Below are positions 15,122-22,926 of a stretch of 64,000 bases of DNA, piece by piece. The notes beneath the pieces were generated by a model. The model did not search any database. It was given only the letters and a program-made list of their open reading frames with translations, and was not told the origin of the DNA. The DNA is from a virus, in IMG/VR virus record IMGVR_UViG_3300037010_002425, positions 1 to 64,000 of that record; one strand, 5' to 3'. Both the position numbers and the translations under genes were made by a program. Positions within the stretch are counted from its first letter, which is position 1; the number at the start of each line of letters is the position of its first letter.

Positions 15122-15588
15122 TTTCCACCTCGCAGGTTCAGGATGATTCCGCGGCCCTTAGCTTCCGGCGCTTTCCCGCCGTAGCCCGCCATGGGGCTAA
15201 TCTTCGAGCCGTCCACGTTTTCGTTAACGACGACGATTCGGCCCTTGTACATGCCCACCTCGTTCTGCAGCAGCGGGCGAACGGGGGTCTCTCGCAGCCG
15301 GCCGTCGGCGTATTCGAGGAGCTTGGGCGCGTACTTGGACAGATGCTCGAAGTTCGGGTCCTGGCGCATCTCGCTCCAGTCGCTCATCGAGATCTGCGTC
15401 ACGTTGGGGACGTTGTGGTCAGTGAGCCGGCCCACCAATGCCTTTTCCACGGCCTCCGTAAACATCTCGTTGTGGCGGAGCGCCTGCTTTGCATCGCGAA
15501 CAACGGCACCATCGCCGTCGTCAACGAGCTTGGGAGCTTCCGTGCTTTTTTCACCGATACGAGCCACGATCTTCGGGTTGTACGCCAT
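15118..15588 (-). CDS. Hypothetical protein, 156 aa
   Basis: Unrecognised acidic to neutral protein. The first 60 residues are helical (AVVRDAKQALRHNEMFTEAVEKAL). The C-terminus is Gly-rich and basic (GYGGKAPEAKGRGIILNLRGGK). It directly precedes QueD with a 4-base overlap. The ATG at 15588 follows AAAGGA, and a terminator lies upstream, so it may head the deazaguanine operon. Confidence 0.6.
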   Translation of the reverse strand: MAYNPKIVARIGEKSTEAPKLVDDGDGAVVRDAKQALRHNEMFTEAVEKALVGRLTDHNVPNVTQISMSDWSEMRQDPNFEHLSKYAPKLLEYADGRLRETPVRPLLQNEVGMYKGRIVVVNENVDGSKISPMAGYGGKAPEAKGRGIILNLRGGK

Positions 15589-15602
15589 TATCGATTCCTT
15601 TC

Positions 15603-15641
15603 GAAAAGAGAGTGCCCCGCCAGGGTATCCCAGCGGGGCAG
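15603..15641 (-). terminator. Rho-independent terminator
   Basis: The minus strand reads TGCCCCGCTGGG, a 3-base loop, CCCTGGCGGGGCA with a small internal bulge, then CTCTCTTTT. It separates the basic 427-residue protein (ending 15673) from the deazaguanine operon. Confidence 0.8.
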
Positions 15642-15672
15642 TCGTGTCATTAGAGGGAATTTCGCCTAGAGG

Positions 15673-16956
15673 CTACTTCTTCTTGCCTTTGCCCTTGCCG
15701 CCCTTGCCGACGTAGATCTTCGCCCCATTAGCGCCGATATAGTATTGGCCGCCGCGGCGCCCGGTCATCATGCTCTTGGCGGGGGCAGCCTTCTTCGGAG
15801 CCGACTTGGCTTTCGCCGCAATCTGCTTGTCGAGCTGCGCACGAAGCGCCTTCCCGGTCCCGGTATGCTTGAGGCTACGCGCCATTGCCGCAGCACCCTT
15901 TGCCCCGCGCTTGCCGATGAGTGCCTTCGCCTTCGCGTGGTCAGCGCGGGAGGGCTTCACCGACACGGGAGGAGCCGACGCCTTGGCGGTCTTCTTGGCG
16001 GCGGGGGCTGCTGCCTTTGCGGCAGCTTTCTTCGCCATCGCCTTTTCGAAACCCGCGGCACGGTTGGCTTTCACGCCCACCATCTTCATCCCGGGCCGCG
16101 GCGTCTTCTTCTCCGCCTTGGCAGCGGCGACGGGAGCTGCGTTCGGCATCGGTTTCGGCGTACCGAGTCGGGCCTTGAGAGCATCGAGCCCCTTCGGCTT
16201 CGCAGCACGGGCGGCCTTCGCTTCGCGCGCTTTGTCGAGGGCGGCGCGCTTGCCAACGCTCTTGTCGCGCATCGTCTTGGGACCGCTCATGCTGGCGGGG
16301 CCCATGCCGGCGATCGTCGGAGGCCCAGAAGGCATCGTCTTCGGCCCGCCTCCACTATCCTTGCTGCGCAGAGCAGCCACCTTCTGCGAGCCCGCGGCGC
16401 GAGAGGCGAGCTTGTCTTCGCGGGTAGCCATCGGACGGGGCACTTTATCCCAGCCCTTATCGATGGCACTCGTATCGGGCGCCTTGGCTTTGCCTTTGGC
16501 GACAACGGCGGCGAGCGCGCTGCTGCGCATAGTGGCGGGAGCCGGCTCAGGAGCAGAAAGCTTGCCGCCCTGCTTCTTGAGCCGCAGAGACTTCAGCTTG
16601 TTACGGAGGCCCACCTCTTTCCCGATGCTCTTGTACGCCTTCTCTGCCGCCTTCGCCCCGCGCCCATGCATTGCCTCCATATGGGCACCCTGCGCGTCTT
16701 CGAGCTTGGAAGCAGAGGCGCGCGAGTAGTCCTTATCCCGCTTCTTGCCGGTGAGGTCCCGGTCGCGGCCCCGCGAAAGCGCCTTCACCTTTTTGGCAGC
16801 GGGAACGGCTGCCTTGGCAGGAGAGGGGCCGATCCATTTGTGCTCCGTTACGGTAGCCCCGCTCTTGTCTTTTGTGACCTTCGCAGGGCCAAAGTTAGAG
16901 TCGCCGAGTACGCGGTGAATGTCCGACGAGCTGGTCTGCAGTGTTTTCTTCGACAT
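15673..16956 (-). CDS. Very basic Lys/Ala-rich protein, histone H1-like composition, 427 aa
   Basis: Almost the whole chain is low-complexity Lys, Ala, Pro and Arg (for example AKKAAAKAAAPAAKKTAK), with few hydrophobic residues, so it is probably disordered and DNA-coating. Short ordered islands are seen near 1-25 and 100-130. The C-terminus contains GRRGGQYYIGANGAKIYVG, a short beta-type motif seen at the ends of some phage proteins, then a GKGGKGKGKKK tail. The ATG follows AAGGAG and a terminator follows the gene, so expression could be high. DNA condensation is an inference from composition. Confidence 0.7.
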   Translation of the reverse strand: MSKKTLQTSSSDIHRVLGDSNFGPAKVTKDKSGATVTEHKWIGPSPAKAAVPAAKKVKALSRGRDRDLTGKKRDKDYSRASASKLEDAQGAHMEAMHGRGAKAAEKAYKSIGKEVGLRNKLKSLRLKKQGGKLSAPEPAPATMRSSALAAVVAKGKAKAPDTSAIDKGWDKVPRPMATREDKLASRAAGSQKVAALRSKDSGGGPKTMPSGPPTIAGMGPASMSGPKTMRDKSVGKRAALDKAREAKAARAAKPKGLDALKARLGTPKPMPNAAPVAAAKAEKKTPRPGMKMVGVKANRAAGFEKAMAKKAAAKAAAPAAKKTAKASAPPVSVKPSRADHAKAKALIGKRGAKGAAAMARSLKHTGTGKALRAQLDKQIAAKAKSAPKKAAPAKSMMTGRRGGQYYIGANGAKIYVGKGGKGKGKKK

Positions 16957-17089
16957 TGGTGCTTTCTCCTTAACGGTTGATGCACTTGCAGCGGTGGGGC
17001 GCGGCGAAGTTTTCTTTTCGCGCTTCGCGATTGAGCGCGCTCAGTTGTGCCGCCGCTTTTGCAACGTGGAACCGGGTGTGTGCGGCGCG

Positions 17090-17197
17090 CTAATGCGCGT
17101 TCCGTCGTTTCCTTGTCCTCGGCGAGGTCCCGGTCTTCGTGGTGGAAGAAGGGGTTTTGCCGCGGTACTTCGGCGCGGCCTTGGTACCTGTAGCCAT
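17090..17197 (-). CDS. Possible small basic peptide, 35 aa
   Basis: An ATG overlapping the upstream stop codon (TAATG) opens a 35-codon frame beginning MATGTKAAPKYRGK and ending RTRKRRNAH, followed by TAG. It is Lys/Arg-rich like its neighbour. Translational coupling is plausible, but the short length means chance cannot be excluded. The remaining 130 bases to the next ATG hold nothing I recognise except a ribosome binding site. Confidence 0.4.
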   Translation of the reverse strand: MATGTKAAPKYRGKTPSSTTKTGTSPRTRKRRNAH

Positions 17198-17619
17198 TAG
17201 TCGTCTCCAATCTGCTCGTTTTCAGGCGTTTCTGGGTAGCGTTCCCTATCCGCCATGAAGCCGCTAACGAGCTGCATGAAGACGGAGAACTCAATAATGA
17301 CGTAGCCGGTCGAGTCTCCATGCTGCTTGAACACCACGATGGGGGAAAGTTTAGAGCGAGCCTTTGCGATGGCTTCCCGCGTTTGCCTAATCCAGGCCGG
17401 AAACGCGAGGGTCTTCGTATTCTTGCATTCAACCCAGAAGGGAAAGCGCTTCTGGGCTGCGGGGGAAAGCCCGATGTCGCACTCATCGGTGCCTGACTTT
17501 GTAGATACCACATCTCCTTCGCCAAACTGCATCCAGACTGCGATTGCGTCCTCCACAGCCTTTTCCCAGCTTTTTCCCTTGGTCTTGGAGCGTCTTCCGA
17601 GTCTTGCGCGGTCAGTCAT
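17197..17619 (-). CDS. PD-(D/E)XK nuclease-like protein, 140 aa
   Basis: Start at ATG 17619 (MTDRARLGRRSKTKG) after AGAGG, overlapping the upstream stop codon. The active-site pattern of the restriction-endonuclease/resolvase fold is visible: an early Glu in the KSWEKAVEDAI helix, then Asp in DECDIGLS, then PFWVECKNT, giving D...ExK. Length fits Holliday-junction-resolvase-like or VRR-type phage nucleases. It lies in the recombination module with a RecB-like exonuclease and RecA, so a role in branch resolution or end processing is likely. Confidence 0.7.
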   Translation of the reverse strand: MTDRARLGRRSKTKGKSWEKAVEDAIAVWMQFGEGDVVSTKSGTDECDIGLSPAAQKRFPFWVECKNTKTLAFPAWIRQTREAIAKARSKLSPIVVFKQHGDSTGYVIIEFSVFMQLVSGFMADRERYPETPENEQIGDD

Positions 17620-17932
17620 GGGACACCTCTCCCTTTGCATCGCACAAAAGGCGAACGAGCAGAAGGGCGGTGACAACGCAGTCAGCCTCCCCCTGCTCGC
17701 CAGCCGTTAACGACGGCAGCCTTTCGTTGATCAACGTCGGAACCGCCGCGTACAGGAAGCCCTGTCTGGAAAACACGCGGTTCGCAACGGATACGGCTTT
17801 AATGGCCGCCGACACAGACTCAGGGCCGATGGCCCGCAAGACGACGCTTTTCTCCTCGCGAATTGCGTAGACGATAGACGCCGCTAATCCGTTCGTAGTT
17901 GTTGTTTTCTTAACTCGGATCTCGACGCGCAT
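17612..17932 (-). CDS. SpoVS-like (Alba superfamily) protein, 106 aa
   Basis: Start at ATG 17932 after GGGAG. The sequence fits the small stage V sporulation protein S family: a first strand VEIRVKKTTTTNGLAASI, a helix, then LRAIGPESVSAAIKAVSVA (the conserved aIG..Av.qavKA. segment), then LYAAVPTLIN and a last strand. SpoVS is an Alba-fold regulator, presumably nucleic-acid binding, in sporulating and related bacteria. The overlap with the upstream gene is 23 bases. Its presence among phage recombination genes suggests nucleoprotein binding or host regulation. Both are inference. Confidence 0.7.
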   Translation of the reverse strand: MRVEIRVKKTTTTNGLAASIVYAIREEKSVVLRAIGPESVSAAIKAVSVANRVFSRQGFLYAAVPTLINERLPSLTAGEQGEADCVVTALLLVRLLCDAKGEVSHD

Positions 17933-18425
17933 TCTCGTCTCCCTGTCTCCGGGACATCTCCCGTGACAGAGCGCTAGCACGCCGTTCGAAAGACTTCAGC
18001 CTCGCCCGTAGGAGCTTGGATTTAGCTTCTTTTTCGAGGCGGTCGAGGTCCGCGCTGACGAACTCGGGGTCCATCCGCGTCTTCATATCCTTGTCTTTGA
18101 CGGTGCCGGCTTTCTTGTGGCGAATGTTCGCCTCTAGCTGGGTTACCCAAACTTCCGCCTCTGCAGCATCGATGTCGAGAAGCGCGCATTCCCGCTCCAG
18201 GTATTCGAGGTAGGCCACGTGGTGCAGGTAGAGGCGGCCGAGGTCGTCACTAGTGAGGTCCGCCGCGTCAATGACGGAGGAGGGCACGGCGCATTGCTCC
18301 ACCTCGCCGAATCCCTGTGCATCCCAGTAATCGTTAGCAGCGCCGCGCATACGGCCCCGCTGCCATTCCGGCTTCGGGCCGAACTTCTCCGCAGCCCGCG
18401 CGGCTAATAGCCCTTTGAGCTTCAC
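17910..18425 (-). CDS. Hypothetical coiled-coil protein of recombination module, 171 aa
   Basis: GTG start at 18425 behind a perfect AGGAGG, overlapping the upstream stop codon (GTGA). The middle and C-terminal two thirds are strongly helical with heptad character (LEYLERECALLDIDAAEAEVW; RLEKEAKSKLLRARLKS). Similar coiled-coil proteins often sit beside phage exonuclease and SSB genes, but I cannot name a characterised homologue. The N-terminus VKLKG weakly recalls the KLKLK tags. Confidence 0.65.
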   Translation of the reverse strand: MKLKGLLAARAAEKFGPKPEWQRGRMRGAANDYWDAQGFGEVEQCAVPSSVIDAADLTSDDLGRLYLHHVAYLEYLERECALLDIDAAEAEVWVTQLEANIRHKKAGTVKDKDMKTRMDPEFVSADLDRLEKEAKSKLLRARLKSFERRASALSREMSRRQGDENARRDPS

Positions 18426-19297
18426 AGGCACACCTCCTGCGAAGCGCGTGTTTCTGGCGTCCGCCGGTCGAATGCATCCCAGCGTGCGAGTCCCCGGCGT
18501 TCGGCGGTGCAGATCTCCGCGTAGAGGCACTCGCGGTCGCAGTCGGCCTCGACGTAGACGGGGAGTTTCTTGCGTTTCGTGGATTCGAGCAGCCCGATGC
18601 AGAACTCTTCAATCTCGCCGACAGTCTTTTCGTCGTAGCGAACGTAGAACGAGGCGGCAGGGCCGGCCCAAGCCTGGGAATCCTTGTTTTCGTAGAGGAC
18701 GTAGCCGGCGCCGACGCGGGCCATCATCATGTACGTGAGCACCTGCATCCGGTGCCGCTGTTCGGGCTCTTTGAGCGACTTGCAGCCTTTAGAGCCTTTG
18801 GTTTTGAAGTCGATAAGGTACCGGTCGCCGCTGTCCATCGTCACGATGGCATCTGCGTTTCCCGCGATGGGAAGGAAGCTGTGTTGCAGGCGCTTCTCTA
18901 GTTCGACCTTTCCAATCCCGAAGTGGTTATCCCGCGCCATGCGAGTAAAGAGCTTTCCGAGGCCGACGTGCCTGTTGTCTCCGTTATCGAAGATCTTCAG
19001 CATCGTAACGTTCGTCTTTGGCACTCGCGGCGAGCACAGAAGGTCGAACACGATTGCCCGCTTGCAGCCCGCCGTGTTCGGGTGAAGGCCCGACGAGGGA
19101 TGGAAGTAGCCTTGCGGGCGACCGAGGCGGTCTTTGTTGTAGTGCTCCCAGATGTAGCTATTCGCGAGCATCTCGAAGTCGATCGTCGGAACGTCGGGGT
19201 CGATAGCGGCGTAACTCTCGTCTTTTGCAGAGGCTTTCTTCGCGCGCGGCGGCGCTTTTTGCGAGAAAACGCTCAGTAGCAGTTTCTTCATTGTCAT
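18422..19297 (-). CDS. RecB/Cas4-like PD-(D/E)XK exonuclease with Fe-S cysteines, 291 aa
   Basis: The nuclease core shows GNADAIV then YLIDFKTKG (Asp and Asp-x-Lys ligands, about 140-165) and the QVLTYMM helix with the conserved Gln. One Cys (GCKRAIVF, about residue 76) lies N-terminal to the core and three lie at the C-terminus (CDRECLYAEIC), the arrangement that holds a 4Fe-4S cluster in Cas4 and AddB-type nucleases. A basic N-terminal extension (about 1-30) is present. It probably degrades DNA ends for recombination with the RecA-like protein, or degrades host DNA. Confidence 0.8.
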   Translation of the reverse strand: MTMKKLLLSVFSQKAPPRAKKASAKDESYAAIDPDVPTIDFEMLANSYIWEHYNKDRLGRPQGYFHPSSGLHPNTAGCKRAIVFDLLCSPRVPKTNVTMLKIFDNGDNRHVGLGKLFTRMARDNHFGIGKVELEKRLQHSFLPIAGNADAIVTMDSGDRYLIDFKTKGSKGCKSLKEPEQRHRMQVLTYMMMARVGAGYVLYENKDSQAWAGPAASFYVRYDEKTVGEIEEFCIGLLESTKRKKLPVYVEADCDRECLYAEICTAERRGLARWDAFDRRTPETRASQEVCL

Positions 19298-19313
19298 CGG
19301 TTAACCCTCGGCA

Positions 19314-19347
19314 AAGAGAAGGGGAGGGGCCGTTAGGACCCCTCCCC
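19314..19347 (-). terminator. Rho-independent terminator
   Basis: A perfect GGGGAGGGG/CCCCTCCCC stem (19321-19329 with 19339-19347) is followed on the minus strand by TTCTCTTT. It comes 30 bases after the PGKP-repeat gene. Confidence 0.85.
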
Positions 19348-19376
19348 AGTTTGTCGCTTCATCGCGCTCGTGTCGT

Positions 19377-19916
19377 TCAGGCTGCGAGCTTGCCCGGCTT
19401 CCCAGGCTTGCCCGGCTTCCCGGGAGGCGCCGAAACGGCCTTGGCCGGCTTACCGGGCTTCCCGGGAGGCGCCGAAACGGCCTTGGCCGGCTTACCGGGC
19501 TTCCCCGGGGGCGCGACGGGCTTCTTCGCCGGGGGAAGCTTGTCCCGCAGGTCGGCGAGCTTCGCCTTCGAGGTCTCGACGGAAACGGCCGGCTTCGAGG
19601 GCACTTCCTTCTTCGCTTTCGCCGGCGTGGAAGCGGCGGCCTTCGCCTTCGGTTCCTTGGGGGCCGCCTTGGCGCCCCAATCTTTCTTCTCGGCTTCGAG
19701 GGCGACCAGGCCCTTGAGGAGTTCCTTCGCGAGGAACGGGCCGGATTCCTTCGAGCGAATCAGCTTGCGGAGGCGGGCCACCCGGTCCGCGTCGGCGATG
19801 AGAGCCGAGAGCGACACGTGCGTGTACTTCCGGAGGTTGCGGTAGGCGAGCTTCGCTTCGGGCTCGGCGGCGGGGGTGCTTTTGGCCGACTTGGTCGGTG
19901 CGGGTGCCTTTTTCAT
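19377..19916 (-). CDS. Basic protein with PGKPGKP repeat tail, 179 aa
   Basis: Residues 22-85 form a helical, charged domain (HVSLSALIADADRVARL and following). The rest is Lys/Pro/Ala-rich and ends in a tandem repeat of a 14-residue unit (PPGKPGKPAKAVSA) followed by PPGKPGKPGKPGKLAA. The same PGK repeats end the SSB-like and DnaB-like proteins. At the DNA level the unit is an exact 42-base duplication. A terminator follows immediately. Probably a DNA- or replisome-binding protein, but no family is recognised. Confidence 0.7.
   Translation of the reverse strand: MKKAPAPTKSAKSTPAAEPEAKLAYRNLRKYTHVSLSALIADADRVARLRKLIRSKESGPFLAKELLKGLVALEAEKKDWGAKAAPKEPKAKAAASTPAKAKKEVPSKPAVSVETSKAKLADLRDKLPPAKKPVAPPGKPGKPAKAVSAPPGKPGKPAKAVSAPPGKPGKPGKPGKLAA
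19414..19497. repeat. Perfect 42-base tandem duplication inside a gene
   Basis: The 42 bases at 19414-19455 are repeated at 19456-19497, and a third partial copy begins at 19498. They encode the 14-residue PGKPGKPAKAVSAP unit. Perfect identity points to recent duplication and a likely site of length variation. Confidence 0.85.
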
Positions 19917-19997
19917 GATCTCTGCTTTCTGGTTTGGGTTGTAGCGTGGCTGTTAGAGCCCGATTAGTGACGGAGTTTGTAGCGGTCGTCAAACGCT

Positions 19998-20330
19998 TTA
20001 TTCGTCGACCCGGTCTTTTAGAGCGAGAAAGTCGTCGAGGCGGAGAACGGCGTAGCTGCGGCCGGACATCTCGATGATCATTGCCGGGAGGCGGTCCCCC
20101 GTGCGCATAGCCTCCACCTCGATCTTCCGTAGCAGCGGAAGGGTAAGGCGGAACGCCTGCGTTTTCGTTTGCTTAGCCTCGATGAGCCACCCGGGGGCTT
20201 TCACGTCCCCGTGCAGGCCGGGCTGGTTTCCGCTCCCGACAACGCGCTTGCCGCCCATGGCGACGGCGATTCGGTGCTCCTGTTTAGCGCTCGATTGCTG
20301 CCGGCGGTAGCTGAGGGAGGCTTTTTTCAC
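19998..20330 (-). CDS. Small PD-(D/E)XK nuclease (resolvase-like), 110 aa
   Basis: The core pattern is complete: Glu in KQEHRIAVAMGG, Asp in GLHGDVKAPGWL, then IEAKQTK (ExK), then a helix with LPLLRKIEVEA and a closing strand AMIIEM. This matches small Hjc/VRR-like phage nucleases of the restriction-endonuclease fold. It lies directly downstream of a helix-turn-helix gene and the RecA-like gene. It is a second small nuclease, with the one at 17197, and the two are not obvious duplicates. Confidence 0.75.
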   Translation of the reverse strand: MKKASLSYRRQQSSAKQEHRIAVAMGGKRVVGSGNQPGLHGDVKAPGWLIEAKQTKTQAFRLTLPLLRKIEVEAMRTGDRLPAMIIEMSGRSYAVLRLDDFLALKDRVDE

Positions 20331-20536
20331 CGGCGGCTCCTGCCCTTCCAGGCAAGCTGGACCGAGGTCAGCCCTAGCGCCATCACTTCGCTTTCGCGGA
20401 GAAAGTGCGAGCGGGCCACCGTCCGTGAAGTGAGCTTCCCCGCTTTCAGAGCATTGCGGATGGTGTGGGAAGAGACGCCGCGACGGATCGCGGCGGCCAT
20501 TACAGTCATCGTGTACCCCTCGTCGGCGGCAGTCAT
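20327..20536 (-). CDS. Small helix-turn-helix DNA-binding protein, 69 aa
   Basis: Start at ATG 20536 overlapping the RecA-like stop codon (ATGA). Residues about 8-55 read as a MerR/excisionase-type winged helix: a first helix TVMAAAIRRG, a turn, a recognition helix SSHTIRNALKAG, and a wing KLTSRTVARSHFLRESEV. It could regulate the recombination operon or act as a DNA architectural factor. Confidence 0.65.
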   Translation of the reverse strand: MTAADEGYTMTVMAAAIRRGVSSHTIRNALKAGKLTSRTVARSHFLRESEVMALGLTSVQLAWKGRSRR

Positions 20537-21909
20537 GAGCGGAGCGCCTCCAAGGTTGCGGCCCACAGGGCGGAAAGCACGTCCGGGTTCCCCTTCAGGA
20601 ATTCCGCGAACTTTTCCTTTCCGTTCCACTTCGCCTCAGTGAGGTCTTTCCGCACGCCTTTGAAGGTAAGGCGGTAGTTAGAGCCTGCCCGCGTCACCGT
20701 GCTCGACATGAGCGCGTATTGGAGCAAGTCGCCGGCGTAGTCGATGTCGCCCATACGGTTTGCACCGTAGTCGGCCAGGAACATCTTGTAGGTGCCTTCT
20801 CGGAGCGGCGCCGACAGCTTGTTCTTCAAGCACTTAACGCGCGTCTCTTGGGCGAAGGTAAACGCCTTGCCGCGGGAGTCCTCGATCTGGTCGTACTCCC
20901 CCTTGTAGATGAACAGAATAATATGGTGATTGTGCTTGTTGCCTTCGCCGCCCTTAATGGATTGCGTCTTGTACTTGGCCCGCGCCGTGGTCCCGATAAC
21001 GGTGACGATCTGATTCAGGTGAATCATGGTCGTATCGTTCGTGTGGAGGCCGTCTTTAGAGCGGTTACCCGCCCCGTCGTAGCGGTAGTTCATGATCAGA
21101 TTACAGCGCGCGGTATAATCGTTAATCATCTTGGGTTCGCGTGCAAAGTCCTGCGCGTCCTGCACCTCGTTCTCTTCAAGCCATTTGGTGCTCTTGGCGA
21201 TGCCGAACGAGTCCACGACGACGTACGCGAACATGTTCGACTTGAGCAGGTCGAGCGCCGCGTCAAGGGCCACGTCTCCGCGGCTTTCCTGGACAAGCAC
21301 GAACGGGGAGACCTCTTTGTAGGGGTCCGTGATGCCAGCCTCTTGCATCCGGTGTAGCTCCAGCTCGGAGGCATCGGCAAACGGGTCCAGCGGCACCTTC
21401 TTGCCCGTTTGCGGGTCGAGCACGAGTTGCTCAGAGAACGGGAGGAAGAAGCCTCGTTCACGCGCCCAGCGTTTCGAGAAGGGTTCGATGGCAACCCACG
21501 CGCAAGCCTCGCGGGTAGTGCGCTGCAGAACGGCGAGAGCCTCGATAGCGAGCGACGTTTTCCCGGATGAGAACTCGCCGCCGATCTCGACACAGCCACC
21601 GACGGGATAGCCGCCGCCCGTAACGTAGTCGACAGAGGGCACCCCGCTGCTTCGCCGGCGCTTGTCGGAGCGGCCGTATTCGGAAGCGCGGAAGACACGG
21701 CCGCCGCCAGCGAGGCGCTTGTTAATGGAATCGATGACACCCGAAATGCGGTCGTAGCTGACAGTCTTCGGAGCTGCCGCCATGTTGGCGTCGCGCTGGC
21801 GCTTCTTCTCCCCGACGGTCATCCGCTTGTTGCTTTTGGCAACCTCAGGTCCCGTCTCTACGGGCGCGTTCGGCTGCTTCAGCTTCAGCTTTAGTTTCTT
21901 CGCTGCCAT
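20533..21909 (-). CDS. RecA-like recombinase, 458 aa
   Basis: A strand-exchange ATPase of the RecA/UvsX group. Walker A is GGEFSSGKTS near 110-119, Walker B is YVVVDSFG near 230, and the core between matches RecA (VDYVTGGGYPVGGCVEIGG). The first 20 residues (MAAKKLKLKLKQPNAPVETG) carry the KLKLK tag, followed by a basic linker before the core starts near 85. Longer than bacterial RecA because of this extension and an enlarged C-terminus. The ATG follows AAGGA, and the gene overlaps the end of the upstream zinc protein by 65 bases. Confidence 0.85.
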   Translation of the reverse strand: MAAKKLKLKLKQPNAPVETGPEVAKSNKRMTVGEKKRQRDANMAAAPKTVSYDRISGVIDSINKRLAGGGRVFRASEYGRSDKRRRSSGVPSVDYVTGGGYPVGGCVEIGGEFSSGKTSLAIEALAVLQRTTREACAWVAIEPFSKRWARERGFFLPFSEQLVLDPQTGKKVPLDPFADASELELHRMQEAGITDPYKEVSPFVLVQESRGDVALDAALDLLKSNMFAYVVVDSFGIAKSTKWLEENEVQDAQDFAREPKMINDYTARCNLIMNYRYDGAGNRSKDGLHTNDTTMIHLNQIVTVIGTTARAKYKTQSIKGGEGNKHNHHIILFIYKGEYDQIEDSRGKAFTFAQETRVKCLKNKLSAPLREGTYKMFLADYGANRMGDIDYAGDLLQYALMSSTVTRAGSNYRLTFKGVRKDLTEAKWNGKEKFAEFLKGNPDVLSALWAATLEALRS

Positions 21910-22111
21910 CTTTTCCGTCCTTATCGAATAGCTCGTTTAGTTGCTTCTGCCGCCGCCGGCACCCTCCGCATTGCGGAATGCCCATGCGCGAAGTCACGAT
22001 CTTTATAGCATCGCCGAGGCGAAGCCGCTCTAATGCGCGTTTAAGACACCCGGAGCAGGCACCGTGCTTAGCGCCCGCGTCCAGGGGTTGGCTGCAGAGG
22101 CAGCAGGTCAC
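21845..22111 (-). CDS. Small zinc-ribbon protein, 88 aa
   Basis: Three Cys pairs (CCLC at 3-6, CSGC at 19-22, CGGC at 48-51) indicate one or two zinc sites, followed by an acidic helical tail rich in Glu, Lys and Ala. The tail is encoded in DNA that also encodes the KLKLK start of the RecA-like protein in another frame. The start overlaps the upstream stop codon by 4 bases. Function unknown. Confidence 0.55.
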   Translation of the reverse strand: MTCCLCSQPLDAGAKHGACSGCLKRALERLRLGDAIKIVTSRMGIPQCGGCRRRQKQLNELFDKDGKDGSEETKAEAEAAERARRDGT

Positions 22112-22926
22112 AGCTTGCCGGCCAGCCGTTGGAGGAAGCTGCGGGCAACCCTCTTCGCCTGCACGAAGGCGTCTCGCTGTTTGGCGATAATAACGACTTC
22201 CTTGAATGCCTTCAGAAGCCGGCGGTTCTCTCGAAAAGCCCGGTTCGCGTTTTTAGCAAGCTCGGCGTACGCCAGGCCGTCGATATCAAGCTCCTTCCGC
22301 AACTGCTCGATCGTGGCCTGGTAGGTCTTCGCCTGTTCCTCGGCGCGCTTAGTGTTAAACGCGAGTCGCGAGGTCGACTCGGCTACGTGCGCGTGGCACG
22401 CCTGGATAAGCTCGCTCATCGCGTGGAAGGCGATGTTCTCGTAGTCCCACAGGTAGTCGTCTGCGGCGTGGTCGTGGTCGGTGGTGGTGCGCGCTTCCAA
22501 CACGCGAAACAACACCTGCCGCTCGGCTTTAAAGGGAATTTTCTGGACGTACTGGCTGTAGGCGTGCGTGAGGTGCGAAACGCGCGCGTTGTTAGCGACG
22601 ACGACGATAACCCTACAGGGGTTCTTCGGCACGGGCGGAGGCTCTGCGGCTGCTGCCGCGATTTCTGCGCAGAGCGCCTCGTCTGCGTCTACGGAATAGC
22701 CGTCGCCGGGCACTCGTGCCCCTCCCTGCCAGCGGCGAGCGAGCAGGAAAGCTCGCATAGTCGGGTAGTTTTCCGAGAGGATTTTGAGAACCGAAGCCGT
22801 CTGCTCCTCAGTGCCCGTGTGAAACGCGTAGCTGCTGCCGAATTTCTTGGTGTAGGACGGCAGGGAAAGGAACCTGCTCAGGTGACTAAACGTGCCCGCT
22901 GCGCGGGTCTTTCGTAGTTCGCTCAT
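22108..22926 (-). CDS. Hypothetical protein, 272 aa
   Basis: Start at ATG 22926 (MSELRKTRAAG), overlapping the DNA polymerase stop codon (ATGA). Mixed alpha/beta N-terminal part with a strand CRVIVVVANNARVSH near 105, then long helices with coiled-coil character to the C-terminus (SRLAFNTKRAEEQAKTYQAT). No known motif. Its position between polymerase and recombinase suggests a replication or repair accessory factor. Confidence 0.65.
   Translation of the reverse strand: MSELRKTRAAGTFSHLSRFLSLPSYTKKFGSSYAFHTGTEEQTASVLKILSENYPTMRAFLLARRWQGGARVPGDGYSVDADEALCAEIAAAAAEPPPVPKNPCRVIVVVANNARVSHLTHAYSQYVQKIPFKAERQVLFRVLEARTTTDHDHAADDYLWDYENIAFHAMSELIQACHAHVAESTSRLAFNTKRAEEQAKTYQATIEQLRKELDIDGLAYAELAKNANRAFRENRRLLKAFKEVVIIAKQRDAFVQAKRVARSFLQRLAGKL

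Noticed and set aside
15745-16980. Two long plus-strand frames opposite the Lys/Ala-rich protein
   Set aside because: Both are shadows of the low-complexity coding sequence. The minus-strand frame has a good ribosome binding site and a terminator behind it.
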